DNA from: [Eubacterium] siraeum
GTDB taxonomy: Bacteria; Bacillota; Clostridia; Oscillospirales; Ruminococcaceae
Direction of reading: 5' to 3'
Length of the DNA stretch: 64,000 bases
NCBI GenBank assembly: GCA_025150425.1
Contig: CP102281.1
Coordinates: 1,860,001 to 1,924,000, forward strand
Of this stretch, positions 6,801 through 16,840 are shown piece after piece. Position 1 is the first letter of the stretch, and each line of letters starts with the position of its first letter. The translations under genes were made by a program, and so were the position numbers. Under the pieces are notes generated by a model, which searched no databases, had not been told where the DNA came from, and was given only the letters and a program-made list of their open reading frames with translations.

Positions 6801-8102
6801 TTAATCCGCAGTATCCTCTGCCCTCTCAGTTACCTGTATAGATACCTTGTATTCTCCTGTAACCCAGCTTCTGACCTTGGTTCCACGCAACGTGAATTCC
6901 GCAGTCACATCTTTAAGCCCTGCGGTAAGCGTAGTTCCCATAAGGTCAACCGTCGCATAAATATCCTTTGACGCAAGCGCCGCTATTTCATCTGCCGGAC
7001 CCGTAACATTGACGCTGAGTTCGTTTGTAAGAACATCGACATCAAAATTGTCCGGTGCATTTATAATACGGATATTATCCTTCTGAACAGTATAGCTGAG
7101 GAACGTGTAATTCTCCGCATCCTCGAAGGAAACCATAGCGGAGGTGTTTCCGCTGATATTCTTATATCCTTCGGGTAAAGCTATCGGAAGCGTCAGCTTC
7201 TGTAAATACTTGGTCGTAAGCTGACTGAGATCTATCGTTCCTATCTCGAACTTCTCCTGTGAATCAAGCGAATCGTCGGGTGAAGAAACAGTGAGCGATT
7301 CAGGATAGATGCTGTATTTAAGACTGCTTAAATCAAAGTTTGACGGAACATTTGTAAACTGTACCGTAAGAGGCAGAGTTTTCTGCTTATACAGCGTTAT
7401 ATTCACGGTGTAGCTCTCGTTGTCGTATTTTATATCGGGATTTTCGATTATATCTCCGTTACTGCCAAGCAGAACAATCTGACCTTTTGAAGAAACCGAC
7501 TCGGAGGTTTCGCCTGCAAATACAGAACGTATCTCGACCGATTTCACTGCGTCTATTGCGGTGCTGTCGCCCGTAAGCGTTATAGTCGAAGGCTCAGCGG
7601 TAACGCTGTCTATCTTCATACCCGCCGTAGCTGTAACTCCTTCAGCCACAGCCTTCATACTTCCGTCGGAAATGCTGAACGTTTTTGATACCGTCTTTTC
7701 GACCTTGAGCTTAACGCTCAGACCCTCATCGTCAACCGTACAGCTGTTGTCCTTTACCGGTGTTACGTTAACCTTTACCTTATATTCACCCGGCGCCGTG
7801 ACAGCCGACAGATCCGCACTGGCTGTGAAGTCGTTTGCGGTAAGGTTTCCTACCTCGTATCTTTTGCCTGTTACCTGCACGGTAATCTTATCAACATAAC
7901 TGTTCGTTACGGAAAGCGCATTTTCCGTCATATATTCCGTAGCCTTGACTTCAACCGGAATATCGCTGACGTGAGTTGTGACATCGGGGAATATCTGCAT
8001 TGAAATTGCAAACCACACAATAACGGCAATCACAAGTGCGAATATGATAGTTTTTAAATTCTTGACAAAGTTCTGAAAAAAGTTCTTTATCCATTCCTTC
8101 AT
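6801..8102 (-). CDS. cdaR: CdaR, YbbR-domain regulator of diadenylate cyclase
   Basis: 433 aa. A single N-terminal membrane helix (about residues 17-35) is followed by an extracytoplasmic chain of about four YbbR repeats (recurring V.V.G....V and I.V..P patterns). CdaR proteins bind and modulate the membrane cyclase CdaA. The start ATG overlaps the cdaA stop by one base (TAATG), so translation is coupled. The third gene of the unit is the broken mscS. Confidence 0.9.
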   Translation of the reverse strand: MKEWIKNFFQNFVKNLKTIIFALVIAVIVWFAISMQIFPDVTTHVSDIPVEVKATEYMTENALSVTNSYVDKITVQVTGKRYEVGNLTANDFTASADLSAVTAPGEYKVKVNVTPVKDNSCTVDDEGLSVKLKVEKTVSKTFSISDGSMKAVAEGVTATAGMKIDSVTAEPSTITLTGDSTAIDAVKSVEIRSVFAGETSESVSSKGQIVLLGSNGDIIENPDIKYDNESYTVNITLYKQKTLPLTVQFTNVPSNFDLSSLKYSIYPESLTVSSPDDSLDSQEKFEIGTIDLSQLTTKYLQKLTLPIALPEGYKNISGNTSAMVSFEDAENYTFLSYTVQKDNIRIINAPDNFDVDVLTNELSVNVTGPADEIAALASKDIYATVDLMGTTLTAGLKDVTAEFTLRGTKVRSWVTGEYKVSIQVTERAEDTAD

Positions 8103-9013
8103 TATTTATCCGCCCCCTGTTCTTTTTTCGCATCGGGTGCGTTTTTCTTTTTTTTCTTTGACGCTTTATCTTTCAGTTTCTTGCTTTCGGGTTTTTCCGG
8201 AACAAGTTTCTGTGTAAGGAGTTTGCGAAGCGTATCCTTGTTGTAAAAGCGTGTAAGACTTCCGTTTTCGGCTATAGATATAGTACCGGTTTCTTCCGAA
8301 ACAACAACTATCACCGCATCTGAAACCTCGCTCATACCGATAGCCGCTCTGTGACGTGAACCGAGAGCCTTTGAAATCAGTTCTTCCTTCTGAGGCTTAG
8401 GCAGGAAACATCCTGCGGCATATACCTTGCTGTCACGGATTATCACCGCACCGTCATGCAGCGGTGTGTTCGGGAAAAATATATTGCCGAAAAGCTCAGG
8501 GCTCGGCGTTGCGTTGATTATCGTACCGGTGTCTATCTGCTCACCGAGCTTTGTTTCACGCTCGAATACGATAAGTGCGCCCGTAGCGGTCTGCGAAAGC
8601 TGTTCGCAAGCCGTACAGACAGCCTCTATACAGTTATGTATGTCGGCGGTCGCCGCATCCGTCTTACTTTCAAAATTAAGAGCCAGCTTTTTTACCTTTG
8701 TGGTTCGTCCCATTTTTTCAAGCACACGGCGAAGCTCAGGCTGGAATACAATAAGTATAGCGATAATTCCGACATTGAGGAAGGTTTCTATTATAACCTT
8801 CATCGCCTTCAGCTGAAACTGGTTTACGACAAAGAAAAGTATAGCCAGCAGAATTATACCTTTGATAAGCTGCTCCGCCCGTGTTTCCTTGATGATTTTA
8901 ATGCCTTTATATATGAGATAGGCAAGAAGGAGAATATCAAGATAATCAACAATTCCCATTGTTGCAAAAACACTCTGTATATTCTCCCAGATATCCTTTA
9001 AATACTGGATCAA
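8102..9013 (-). CDS. cdaA: CdaA, membrane diadenylate cyclase (c-di-AMP synthase)
   Basis: 303 aa from TTG 9013, eight bases after a GGAG site. Three N-terminal helices (about 24-100) precede the DAC (DisA_N) domain, with the two catalytic motifs DGA (187-189) and RHR (220-222) intact. It condenses two ATP to cyclic-di-AMP, which controls potassium, osmolyte and cell-wall balance in Firmicutes. The C-terminus is an unusually long Lys-rich tail (about residues 270-303). Promoter at 9076-9104. Confidence 0.95.
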   Translation of the reverse strand: MIQYLKDIWENIQSVFATMGIVDYLDILLLAYLIYKGIKIIKETRAEQLIKGIILLAILFFVVNQFQLKAMKVIIETFLNVGIIAILIVFQPELRRVLEKMGRTTKVKKLALNFESKTDAATADIHNCIEAVCTACEQLSQTATGALIVFERETKLGEQIDTGTIINATPSPELFGNIFFPNTPLHDGAVIIRDSKVYAAGCFLPKPQKEELISKALGSRHRAAIGMSEVSDAVIVVVSEETGTISIAENGSLTRFYNKDTLRKLLTQKLVPEKPESKKLKDKASKKKKKNAPDAKKEQGADK

Positions 9014-9075
9014 TTTTTCTGCTCCGTTCCTATAACTGCTGTTGCAGCGAATTTCATAGTAAGTTTATATATAAT

Positions 9076-9104
9076 ATTGTATCATTAAACGGCGATTATT
9101 TCAA
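9076..9104 (-). promoter_or_regulatory. Promoter of cdaA-cdaR
   Basis: Minus strand TTGAAA (9104-9099), 17-bp spacer, TACAAT (9081-9076), 62 bp before the TTG start. The stretch from here to the PFOR promoter (9105-9350) shows no gene I can support. Confidence 0.7.
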
Positions 9105-9350
9105 GGAGGAGCGGGAAATTTTTTCTTACTTTTCACAAAGATTATCGAAACAACAGATATCCGATCGCAGCGGCACAGCCGCCTTCACCGCACAGATAGC
9201 GGAAATACGCATGTCACATCTTATACAGAGCATATTTTTCGTTGTCGGCGGAAAACATTCTTTCAAAGACAGTTATATCCGGTTAGCTTAAGCTGACTCA
9301 AAAAATTGTACAGGAAACTAAAAAATTCTGAAAATTTTCACTTTTAGAGG

Positions 9351-9379
9351 TTTACATTCCGGAACGATTATGATATAAT
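9351..9379 (+). promoter_or_regulatory. Promoter of the PFOR gene
   Basis: TTTACA (9351-9356), 17-bp spacer, TATAAT (9374-9379), about 60 bp before the start codon. Confidence 0.8.
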
Positions 9380-9440
9380 ACTAAGTTGAAAGCATACGTC
9401 TTGGTATGACCGTATGCAAAAACAAAGGAGGACGATTCCC

Positions 9441-12400
9441 ATGGGAAGACAAAAACTTACTATGGACGGTAACAACGCCGCAGGTCACGTGTCTTATGCG
9501 TTTACTGACGTTGCAGCGATTTACCCCATTACACCATCTTCAGTAATGGCTGAAGTAACAGATTCCTGGTCAACAGCCGGAAGAAAGAACATTTTCGGAC
9601 AGGAAGTAAAGGTAGTAGAAATGCAGTCAGAAGCCGGCGCAGCAGGCGCAGTTCACGGCTCTCTCGCAGCAGGTGCATGTACTACAACTTACACAGCATC
9701 ACAGGGCTTACTGCTCATGATCCCCAATATGTATAAAATTGCAGGTGAATTACTGCCCAGCGTTATTCATGTTTCCGCTCGTGCTCTTGCAACACACGCA
9801 CTTTCTATTTTCGGTGATCACAGCGATATCTATGCTTGCCGTCAGACAGGCTATGCTATGCTCTGCTCCACTAACCCTCAGGAAGTTATGGATCTCGGTG
9901 CTGTAGCTCACCTTTCAACATACGAAGCAAGAGTTCCTTTCCTTCACTTCTTCGACGGTTTCAGAACATCACACGAAATCCAGAAGATTGAAGTATGGGA
10001 CTATGAAACACTCGACAAGATGCTCGACCACGAAGCTGTAGACGCTTTCAGAAACAGAGCTCTCAATCCCGAGAAGCCCGTTCTGCACGGCACAGCTCAG
10101 AACCCCGACATCTTCTTCCAGGCAAGAGAAGCAAGCAACAAGTACTATGAAGCTACACCCGCTATCGTACAGAAGTACATGGACAAGGTAAACGCTGAGA
10201 TCGGTACAGATTACAAGCTGTTCAACTACTACGGTGCTCCCGATGCTGAGCAGGTAATCATTGCTATGGGCTCTGTTTGCGATACTATCGAAGAAACAAT
10301 CGACTATATGTTAGCTCAGGGCAAGAAGGTTGGTCTTGTTAAGGTTAGACTTTACAGACCCTTCAGCGTTGACGCTTTCGTATCTGCTATTCCCGAAACT
10401 GTTAAGAAGATTACAGTTCTTGACAGAACAAAGGAACCCGGCGCACTCGGCGAACCCTTATACCTCGATGTTGTTGCAGCTCTCAAGCAGGCAGGCAAGT
10501 TCCAGGATGTACCCGTATTCACAGGTCGTTACGGTCTTGGTTCTAAGGATACTAACCCCGCTCAGATCATTGCAGTATACAACAACACAGAAAAGCCCAG
10601 GTTCACAATCGGTATCGAGGATGACGTTACAGGTCTTTCACTGCCCATCGGTGAGAACCCCAACACAACTCCCGAAGGCACAACCTGCTGTAAGTTCTGG
10701 GGTCTCGGCTCAGACGGTACTGTCGGTGCTAACAAGAACTCTATCAAGATCATCGGTGACCACACAGATATGTATGCTCAGGCATACTTCGCATACGACT
10801 CAAAGAAGTCGGGCGGTGTTACGATTTCTCACCTTCGTTTCGGTAAGTCGCCTATCAAGTCAACTTACTTTGTAAACAAGGCTAACTTCGTAGCTTGCCA
10901 CAACCCTTCATACATCGACAAGTACGATATGGTTGAGGACGTTGTACCCGGCGGTTCATTCCTGCTCAACTGCCAGTGGACAGTTGACGAGCTTGACGAG
11001 AAGCTCCCCGCTCCCGTTAAGGCATACATTGCTAAGAACAACATCAACTTCTACATCATCAACGCTATCAAGGTAGCTAAGGAGATCGGTCTTGGCAACA
11101 AGACAAATACTGTATTACAGTCTGCATTCTTCTCAATCGCTAACATCATCCCCGCTGAAGATGCTATCGAATATATGAAGAAGGCTGCTTACAAGTCATT
11201 CGCTAAGAAGGGTGACGACATTGTTAAAATGAACTACGCCGCAATCGAAAAGGGCGCAGGCGAGGTTATCAAGGTTGACGTTCCTGCATCTTGGGCTGAC
11301 GCTGAGGGTACACTTCCCGTTCACACAGCTACAGGTGACAGAAAGGATCTCGTTGATTTCGTTAACAATATCCTTATCCCCGTTAACGCTCAGAGAGGCG
11401 ACAAGCTCCCCGTATCTACATTCGTAGGCATGGCTGACGGTACATTCCCCCAGGGCTCTGCAGCTTATGAGAAGCGTGGTATCGCAGTAGACGTTCCCGA
11501 GTGGATTCCCGAGAACTGTATCGAGTGTAACCAGTGTTCATTCGTTTGTCCTCACGCAGTTATCCGTCCCGTAATTCTTTCCGAAGAAGAAGCTGCTAAG
11601 GCTCCTGCAGGTGCAAAGATGAAGGACGCTATGGGTCTTCCCGGCATGAAGTTCGCTATGGTAACTTCTGTTCTCGACTGCACAGGCTGCGGCGTTTGCG
11701 CACAGGTTTGCCCCTCTAAGAACAAGGCACTCGTTATGAAGTCACTTGATTCTCAGATGAACGAACAGCCCATGTTCGACTACGCTGTTAAGGAAGTAGC
11801 CGACAAGCCCGAGGTTCACGAGAAGTTCAAGGAAACAACAGTTAAGGGTTCACAGTTCAAGCAGCCCCTGCTCGAATTCTCAGGCGCTTGCGCAGGCTGT
11901 GGTGAAACTCCTTACGCTAAGCTCATCACACAGCTCTTCGGCGACAGAATGTACATTGCCAACGCTACAGGCTGTTCATCAATCTGGGGCGGCTCTGCTC
12001 CCTCAACTCCTTATACAGTAAATAAGGAAGGCAAGGGTCCCGCTTGGGGCAACTCACTGTTCGAGGATAATGCTGAGTACGGTCTCGGTATGTTCATCGC
12101 TCAGGATACATTAAGACACAGAGCACAGGGTCAGTTAAAGGCAATTGCTGAAAAGACTGAAAACGCTGACGTTAAGGCTAAGATCGACACATACTTCGAA
12201 ACAGCTAACGACGGTAAGGCAAACGCTGCTGCTACAAAGGATCTCGTTGCTGCTCTTGAAGCTCTTGATTGCGACTGCGCTGAAAAGAATGCAGTTCTCA
12301 AGGCTAAGAACTACCTCGCTAAGAAGTCCAACTGGATATTCGGCGGCGACGGCTGGGCATACGACATCGGTTACGGCGGTGTTGACCACGTTCTCGCATC

Positions 12401-12992
12401 AGGCAAGAATGTAAATGTATTCGTATTCGATACAGAAGTTTACTCCAACACAGGCGGACAGGCTTCAAAGGCTACAAACATCGGTGCTGTTGCACAGTTC
12501 GCAGCAGGCGGTAAGGACGTTAAGAAGAAGGATCTCTCCGGTATCGCTATGAAGTACGGTTATGTATATGTTGCTCAGATTTCAATGGGTGCAGATATGA
12601 ACCAGTGCTTAAAGGCAATCGCAGAAGCTGAAGCATATGACGGTCCTTCACTGGTTATCGCTTATGCTCCTTGTATCAACCACGGTATCAAGGGCGGCCT
12701 TACAATCGCTCAGAAGGTAGAAAAGGAAGCTGTACAGGCAGGTTACTGGCATCTGTTCAGATTCAACCCCGCTGCTCCTGCAGGAACAAATCCGTTCACA
12801 CTCGACAGCAAGGCTCCTACAGGCGATTACAAGGAATTCATGATGAGAGAAGTTCGTTACAACTCTCTTATGCGTGCTAACCCCGAAAGAGCTAACGTAC
12901 TGTTCGATAAGGCAGTTGCTAACTCCAAGAAGCGTTACGAGGATCTCGTAGGCCTTGTTGAATACTACAAGAAGGAATACTGCGGCGAATAA
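9441..12992 (+). CDS. nifJ: Pyruvate:ferredoxin (flavodoxin) oxidoreductase, single-chain
   Basis: 1183 aa. ATG 9441 is chosen because AGGAGG lies ten bases before it; an in-frame ATG at 9414 has no ribosome site. It converts pyruvate + CoA to acetyl-CoA + CO2 with reduced ferredoxin. Domain order is as in clostridial PFOR: alpha/gamma domain from residue 1 (YPITPSSVMAE), beta domain, two [4Fe-4S] motifs near residues 693-703 (CIECNQCSFVCP) and 746-756 (CTGCGVCAQVCP), then the TPP part with CAGCGE and GDGWAYDIGYGG near 968. Codon choice is strongly biased (AAG, ATC, GTT, GCT), as in very highly expressed genes. Monocistronic, between its own promoter and terminator. Confidence 0.97.
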   Translation: MGRQKLTMDGNNAAGHVSYAFTDVAAIYPITPSSVMAEVTDSWSTAGRKNIFGQEVKVVEMQSEAGAAGAVHGSLAAGACTTTYTASQGLLLMIPNMYKIAGELLPSVIHVSARALATHALSIFGDHSDIYACRQTGYAMLCSTNPQEVMDLGAVAHLSTYEARVPFLHFFDGFRTSHEIQKIEVWDYETLDKMLDHEAVDAFRNRALNPEKPVLHGTAQNPDIFFQAREASNKYYEATPAIVQKYMDKVNAEIGTDYKLFNYYGAPDAEQVIIAMGSVCDTIEETIDYMLAQGKKVGLVKVRLYRPFSVDAFVSAIPETVKKITVLDRTKEPGALGEPLYLDVVAALKQAGKFQDVPVFTGRYGLGSKDTNPAQIIAVYNNTEKPRFTIGIEDDVTGLSLPIGENPNTTPEGTTCCKFWGLGSDGTVGANKNSIKIIGDHTDMYAQAYFAYDSKKSGGVTISHLRFGKSPIKSTYFVNKANFVACHNPSYIDKYDMVEDVVPGGSFLLNCQWTVDELDEKLPAPVKAYIAKNNINFYIINAIKVAKEIGLGNKTNTVLQSAFFSIANIIPAEDAIEYMKKAAYKSFAKKGDDIVKMNYAAIEKGAGEVIKVDVPASWADAEGTLPVHTATGDRKDLVDFVNNILIPVNAQRGDKLPVSTFVGMADGTFPQGSAAYEKRGIAVDVPEWIPENCIECNQCSFVCPHAVIRPVILSEEEAAKAPAGAKMKDAMGLPGMKFAMVTSVLDCTGCGVCAQVCPSKNKALVMKSLDSQMNEQPMFDYAVKEVADKPEVHEKFKETTVKGSQFKQPLLEFSGACAGCGETPYAKLITQLFGDRMYIANATGCSSIWGGSAPSTPYTVNKEGKGPAWGNSLFEDNAEYGLGMFIAQDTLRHRAQGQLKAIAEKTENADVKAKIDTYFETANDGKANAAATKDLVAALEALDCDCAEKNAVLKAKNYLAKKSNWIFGGDGWAYDIGYGGVDHVLASGKNVNVFVFDTEVYSNTGGQASKATNIGAVAQFAAGGKDVKKKDLSGIAMKYGYVYVAQISMGADMNQCLKAIAEAEAYDGPSLVIAYAPCINHGIKGGLTIAQKVEKEAVQAGYWHLFRFNPAAPAGTNPFTLDSKAPTGDYKEFMMREVRYNSLMRANPERANVLFDKAVANSKKRYEDLVGLVEYYKKEYCGE

Positions 12993-13018
12993 TCCGCACG
13001 AAATAATCTAAAAGCCCA

Positions 13019-13142
13019 AAAATTTTGAATAGTCGGAATAGAATAGGTTTTTACGCCCCTCCGGTAAAACCGGAGGGGTTATTTTTTCGACTTGCATACT
13101 TTTGCTTTTAATTATTAACAAGCAGTAACTATTCAAAATTTT
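13019..13142. repeat. 15-bp inverted repeat around the PFOR terminator
   Basis: AAAATTTTGAATAGT (13019-13033) recurs inverted as ACTATTCAAAATTTT (13128-13142), enclosing the terminator at 13056-13087. The rest of the 320-bp gap to the symporter shows no gene. Confidence 0.6.
13056..13087 (+). terminator. Intrinsic terminator of the PFOR gene
   Basis: CCCCTCCGGT-AAA-ACCGGAGGGG (10-bp stem) followed by TTATTTTTT. Confidence 0.93.
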
Positions 13143-13315
13143 ATCAGATTTTACTTTTTTTATATACTATTTTTAATCGGAAATTACCCTGAAATGCCGA
13201 GATTATATCGTGATATGAAGCTTTCCCGTCATAATCGGTGATTTTCGGGAATACAATCAATATATAAAACGTACAGGCACCCACGTCTGTGCTTGATGAA
13301 AAGGAACAAGTCAGT

Positions 13316-14632
13316 ATGGAAATATTAGAGTGGATAAACGAAAATATAGTATGGGGCATACCGGTGCTTATACTGTTTGCAGGCTCGGGAATTATCTTTA
13401 CGATAAGAACAAAGGGCTTGCAGGTACTGCACTTCCCTACTATAATAAAGCGTACACTCCTTACAAAACAGCCTGAGGCTGACGGAAAGAAGGTTTCGCC
13501 TTTCAGAACCCTCACCGCCGCACTCGGTGCAACAGTAGGAACAGGAAATATTATCGCAATAGGAAGCGCTATTGCTTTTGGCGGTGCAGGTGCAATATTC
13601 TGGATGTGGATCTCCGCACTTCTCGGTATGGCTACCAGTTTTGCCGAAAACTATCTCGGTGCAAAATACAGAACCGTGCAATCGGACGGTCTTACGGGCG
13701 GCGTACCTTTTGCTTACATAAAAAAAGCATTCGGCGGCAAAAAGCTCGGTGCGTTCTTTGCGGGAATGTTCGCTGTCTGCTGTATAGGTGCCAGCTTCGG
13801 CATAGGTAATATGGCTCAGGTGAATTCGGCTTCAATGGCACTTCAGAACTGTCTTGGAGTACCTCTATGGGTATCAGGAATTCTTTGTGCCGCAGTAATT
13901 GCCGCAATAGCACCCGGAGGTATCCACCGCCTCAGTAAAGTTACATCATGGGTAATTCCGATAGCCGCAGGCGGTTATCTGCTCGGCTGTTTTGCTGTAA
14001 TTATAATGAACATTGAAAATGTTCCTTCTGTATTCGCACGCATTTTCACAGAAGCTTTTTCGTTCAAGGCTGTAGGCGGAGGAACTGTAGGTGTTGTAAT
14101 GCTCGAGGCTATGAAGTGGGGCGTAAAACGTGGCGTATTCTCAAACGAAGCCGGTCTTGGCTCCTCAGTAATGATTAATGCAAACTCAAGTGCCGACAAG
14201 CACCATACTCAAGGTATGTGGGCAATGCTTTCGGTTTTCATTGATACTATCATTATCTGCACTATGACAGCACTCTGCATTCTTTCAAGCGGTGCAGATC
14301 AGAAATCAAGCGTTGGTTTTGATATGGCGCTGATAGCATTCCAGGACGGACTCGGTGACTTTGCCGGTGCATTCCTCAGTATCGCAACGTTCATCTTTGC
14401 GATAACAACCGTTACAGGCTGGTGGATATACGGCAGAAGCTGTTTCGTTTACCTTTTCACAAAGAAGTGGGTAGGCGTATATCTTGCAATTTTCATTGTT
14501 ACCGCTTTCGTGGGCGCAGTGATTCAGGCAACAGTAGTGTGGGACGTATCCGACCTGTTCAACGGCCTTATGGCAATACCGAACCTTCTTGCGATAATAC
14601 TGCTTCGCAAGGAAGTCAAAGCTGACATTTAA
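13316..14632 (+). CDS. Sodium:alanine (amino-acid) symporter, AGCS family
   Basis: 438 aa from ATG 13316, with AAGGA ten bases upstream; a GTG nine codons earlier has no such site. AGCS-family sequence throughout: GATVGTGNIIAIGSAIAFGG near the N-terminus, FSNEAGLGSS and about ten hydrophobic helices. These carriers import alanine or glycine with Na+. Length is normal for the family. It is a single gene ending in the branched hairpin structure at 14674-14782. Substrate specificity cannot be read from the sequence. Confidence 0.92.
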   Translation: MEILEWINENIVWGIPVLILFAGSGIIFTIRTKGLQVLHFPTIIKRTLLTKQPEADGKKVSPFRTLTAALGATVGTGNIIAIGSAIAFGGAGAIFWMWISALLGMATSFAENYLGAKYRTVQSDGLTGGVPFAYIKKAFGGKKLGAFFAGMFAVCCIGASFGIGNMAQVNSASMALQNCLGVPLWVSGILCAAVIAAIAPGGIHRLSKVTSWVIPIAAGGYLLGCFAVIIMNIENVPSVFARIFTEAFSFKAVGGGTVGVVMLEAMKWGVKRGVFSNEAGLGSSVMINANSSADKHHTQGMWAMLSVFIDTIIICTMTALCILSSGADQKSSVGFDMALIAFQDGLGDFAGAFLSIATFIFAITTVTGWWIYGRSCFVYLFTKKWVGVYLAIFIVTAFVGAVIQATVVWDVSDLFNGLMAIPNLLAIILLRKEVKADI

Positions 14633-14673
14633 TTCCTTTAAAATCAGTAGATATTTAAATAGTAAAATAAAAA

Positions 14674-14782
14674 GCACAAGGTAGCGTGACCTTAAGAAAA
14701 CCTGTTATACAGCCGTGTAATAAGTTTTCCCGACGTAAATTAAAAAGTCGGTTGCATTACGCTTACTTTGTGCAATTTTTTT
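14674..14782 (+). ncRNA. Three-way-junction RNA structure with U tail after the symporter gene
   Basis: Outer stem GCACAAGGTAGCGT (14674-14687) with ACGCTTACTTTGTGC (14759-14773), 14 bp with one bulge. Inside are hairpin GAAAACCTGTTATAC/GTGTAATAAGTTTTC (14696-14729, 15 positions, one mismatch) and hairpin CCGAC/GTCGG (14730-14751). Seven T's follow the outer stem. It serves at least as terminator of the symporter gene and ends before the pckG promoter. It is much more elaborate than an ordinary terminator and may be a stable 3'-UTR-derived RNA. Confidence 0.6.
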
Positions 14783-14803
14783 GCTGTTTTTGCAATTTAT
14801 CTA

Positions 14804-14832
14804 TTGACCTATTGCAAAAAATAGTTTATAAT
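14804..14832 (+). promoter_or_regulatory. Promoter of pckG
   Basis: TTGACC (14804-14809), 17-bp spacer, TATAAT (14827-14832), giving a leader of about 95 nt. A 6-bp hairpin ATCAGC/GCTGAT (about 14892-14907) lies just before the ribosome site. Confidence 0.8.
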
Positions 14833-14935
14833 AGTAAATGGGGAACAAGGTACGATGAACCGTATCGATATTTCCCTACCGAATGACTTTCATCAGCATA
14901 AGCTGATAAAATAAAGAAAAGGAGAACAATCGGTT

Positions 14936-16717
14936 ATGACAAAGAATCAGAATGTTTTAAAGTGGGTTGAAGAAATGAAAGCCCTCACACAGCCCGACAA
15001 GGTTGTATGGATCGATGGCAGCGAGGAGCAGCTTAAGGCGCTTCGTGACGAGGCTATCGCAACAGGCGAGATGATTGAGCTCAACCAGGAAAAGCTCCCC
15101 GGCTGCTTATATCACAGAACAGCTGAAAACGACGTTGCCCGTGTAGAAGACAGAACATTCATCTGCTCAAGAGAGAAGGAGAATGCAGGTCCTACAAACA
15201 ACTGGATGGATCCTAAGGAAATGTACGCTAAGCTGACAAAGCTCTATGACGGCGTTATGAAGGGTCGTACAATGTACGTTATCCCCTACTCAATGGGACC
15301 TATCGGCTCACCTATCGCTAAGGTTGGTGTTGAGCTGACAGACTCTATCTATGTTGTACTCAACATGGACATTATGACAAGAATGGGCGCACAGGCATTC
15401 AAGAACCTGCCCGATGACTCCAACGACTTCGTAAGATGCCTTCACTCAAAGGCTGACGTTGATCCCGAAAAGAGATACATCGTTCAGTTCCCCGAAGACA
15501 ACACAATCTGGTCTATCAACTCAGCTTACGGCGGTAACGTACTGCTCGGCAAGAAGTGCTTCGCACTCCGTATCGCTTCTTACCAGGGCTGGAAGGAAGG
15601 CTGGATGGCTGAACATATGCTTATCCTCGGCGTTAAGAAGCCCGATGGCGACATCAAGTATATCACAGCAGCATTCCCCTCAGCTTGCGGTAAAACAAAC
15701 CTCGCTATGCTTATTCCTCCCGAGGGATACAAGAAGGCAGGCTATGAAGTATTCACAGTAGGTGACGATATTGCATGGATGAAGCAGGGTCCCGATGGCA
15801 GACTTTACGCTATCAACCCCGAGAACGGCTTCTTCGGCGTTGCTCCCGGTACAAACGCAAAGAGCAACTACAACGCACTTGCATCTACAAGAAAGAACAC
15901 AATCTTCACAAACGTTGCTATCAACAATGATGATATGACAGCTTGGTGGGAAGGTCTTGACAAGAATCCTCCCGAGAATGCAACAGACTGGAAGGGCAAC
16001 AAGGTTAACGGTAAGGAATACACAGCAGCAGGCAACAAGCTCGCTCATCCTAACTCACGTTTCACAGCTCCCGCTCAGAACTGCCCCTGCATTTCACCTG
16101 AGTTCAACAACCCCCAGGGTGTTCCGATCTCAGCTATCATCTTCGGCGGCAGACGTGCAGCTACAACTCCTCTGGTTTACCAGTCATTCAGCTGGCAGCA
16201 CGGCACATATGTAGGCTCTGCAGTTTCTTCTGAAACAACAGCAGCTGCTACAGGTGCAGTAGGCGTACTCCGTCACGATCCTATGGCTATGAAGCCCTTC
16301 TGCGGCTACCACATGGCTGATTACTGGGCACACTGGCTCGAAATGGGCAAGAAGCTCGGTGACAAGGCTCCTAAGATTTTCAACGTTAACTGGTTCAAGC
16401 AGGACGAGAACGGTAACTTCATCTGGCCCGGTTTCGGCGACAACATGAGAGTTCTCGACTGGATCATCAAGAGATGTGAAGGCACAATCGACGCTGAAAA
16501 GACTCCTATCGGCTACCTTCCTAAGAAGGGCGACATCAACCTCAAGGGTATCGAGGATGAGGTTACATCAGAAGTTGAAGACAAGCTGCTCGCAGTTGAC
16601 AGAGACCTCTGGAAGAAGGAAGTAGAAGAGATGAAGGAATTCTACAAGCAGTTCGGTGACAAGCTCCCCGACGGTTTAAAGCAGGAACTCGCTGATCTCG
16701 AAGCAAGACTTGGCTAA
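14936..16717 (+). CDS. pckG: Phosphoenolpyruvate carboxykinase, GTP-type
   Basis: 593 aa, normal for the GTP-dependent family. AGGAG lies 11 bases before the ATG. Visible motifs: P-loop FPSACGKTN (about residues 247-255), the reactive-Cys region just before it, VGDDIAWMK metal-binding segment, and FGGRR. It interconverts oxaloacetate and PEP; in anaerobes with PFOR it often runs toward oxaloacetate to feed succinate formation and conserves GTP. Codon use is as biased as in the PFOR gene, pointing to high expression. Flanked by its own promoter and terminator. Confidence 0.96.
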   Translation: MTKNQNVLKWVEEMKALTQPDKVVWIDGSEEQLKALRDEAIATGEMIELNQEKLPGCLYHRTAENDVARVEDRTFICSREKENAGPTNNWMDPKEMYAKLTKLYDGVMKGRTMYVIPYSMGPIGSPIAKVGVELTDSIYVVLNMDIMTRMGAQAFKNLPDDSNDFVRCLHSKADVDPEKRYIVQFPEDNTIWSINSAYGGNVLLGKKCFALRIASYQGWKEGWMAEHMLILGVKKPDGDIKYITAAFPSACGKTNLAMLIPPEGYKKAGYEVFTVGDDIAWMKQGPDGRLYAINPENGFFGVAPGTNAKSNYNALASTRKNTIFTNVAINNDDMTAWWEGLDKNPPENATDWKGNKVNGKEYTAAGNKLAHPNSRFTAPAQNCPCISPEFNNPQGVPISAIIFGGRRAATTPLVYQSFSWQHGTYVGSAVSSETTAAATGAVGVLRHDPMAMKPFCGYHMADYWAHWLEMGKKLGDKAPKIFNVNWFKQDENGNFIWPGFGDNMRVLDWIIKRCEGTIDAEKTPIGYLPKKGDINLKGIEDEVTSEVEDKLLAVDRDLWKKEVEEMKEFYKQFGDKLPDGLKQELADLEARLG

Positions 16718-16738
16718 TCCATAACCGAATAAACTCCG

Positions 16739-16771
16739 ATCCCCTGTTAAGCGATTAACAGGGGATTTTCT
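16739..16771 (+). terminator. Terminator of pckG
   Basis: ATCCCCTGTTAA-GCGA-TTAACAGGGGAT, 12-bp stem, followed by TTTCTT. Confidence 0.9.
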
Positions 16772-16840
16772 TATGCTTCTCTCTTAGCCGATTCACTGTA
16801 AAGCAAATACCGCACTGTTGCAACTGCATTATATACGGCA

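Noticed and set aside
9105-9350. Short plus-strand coding remnant between cdaA and the PFOR promoter
   Set aside because: No ribosome site and no recognisable protein; could not be supported.
10330-12414. Open frames of 60-181 codons on both strands within the PFOR gene
   Set aside because: They follow from the strong codon bias of the real gene; no ribosome sites or recognisable products.
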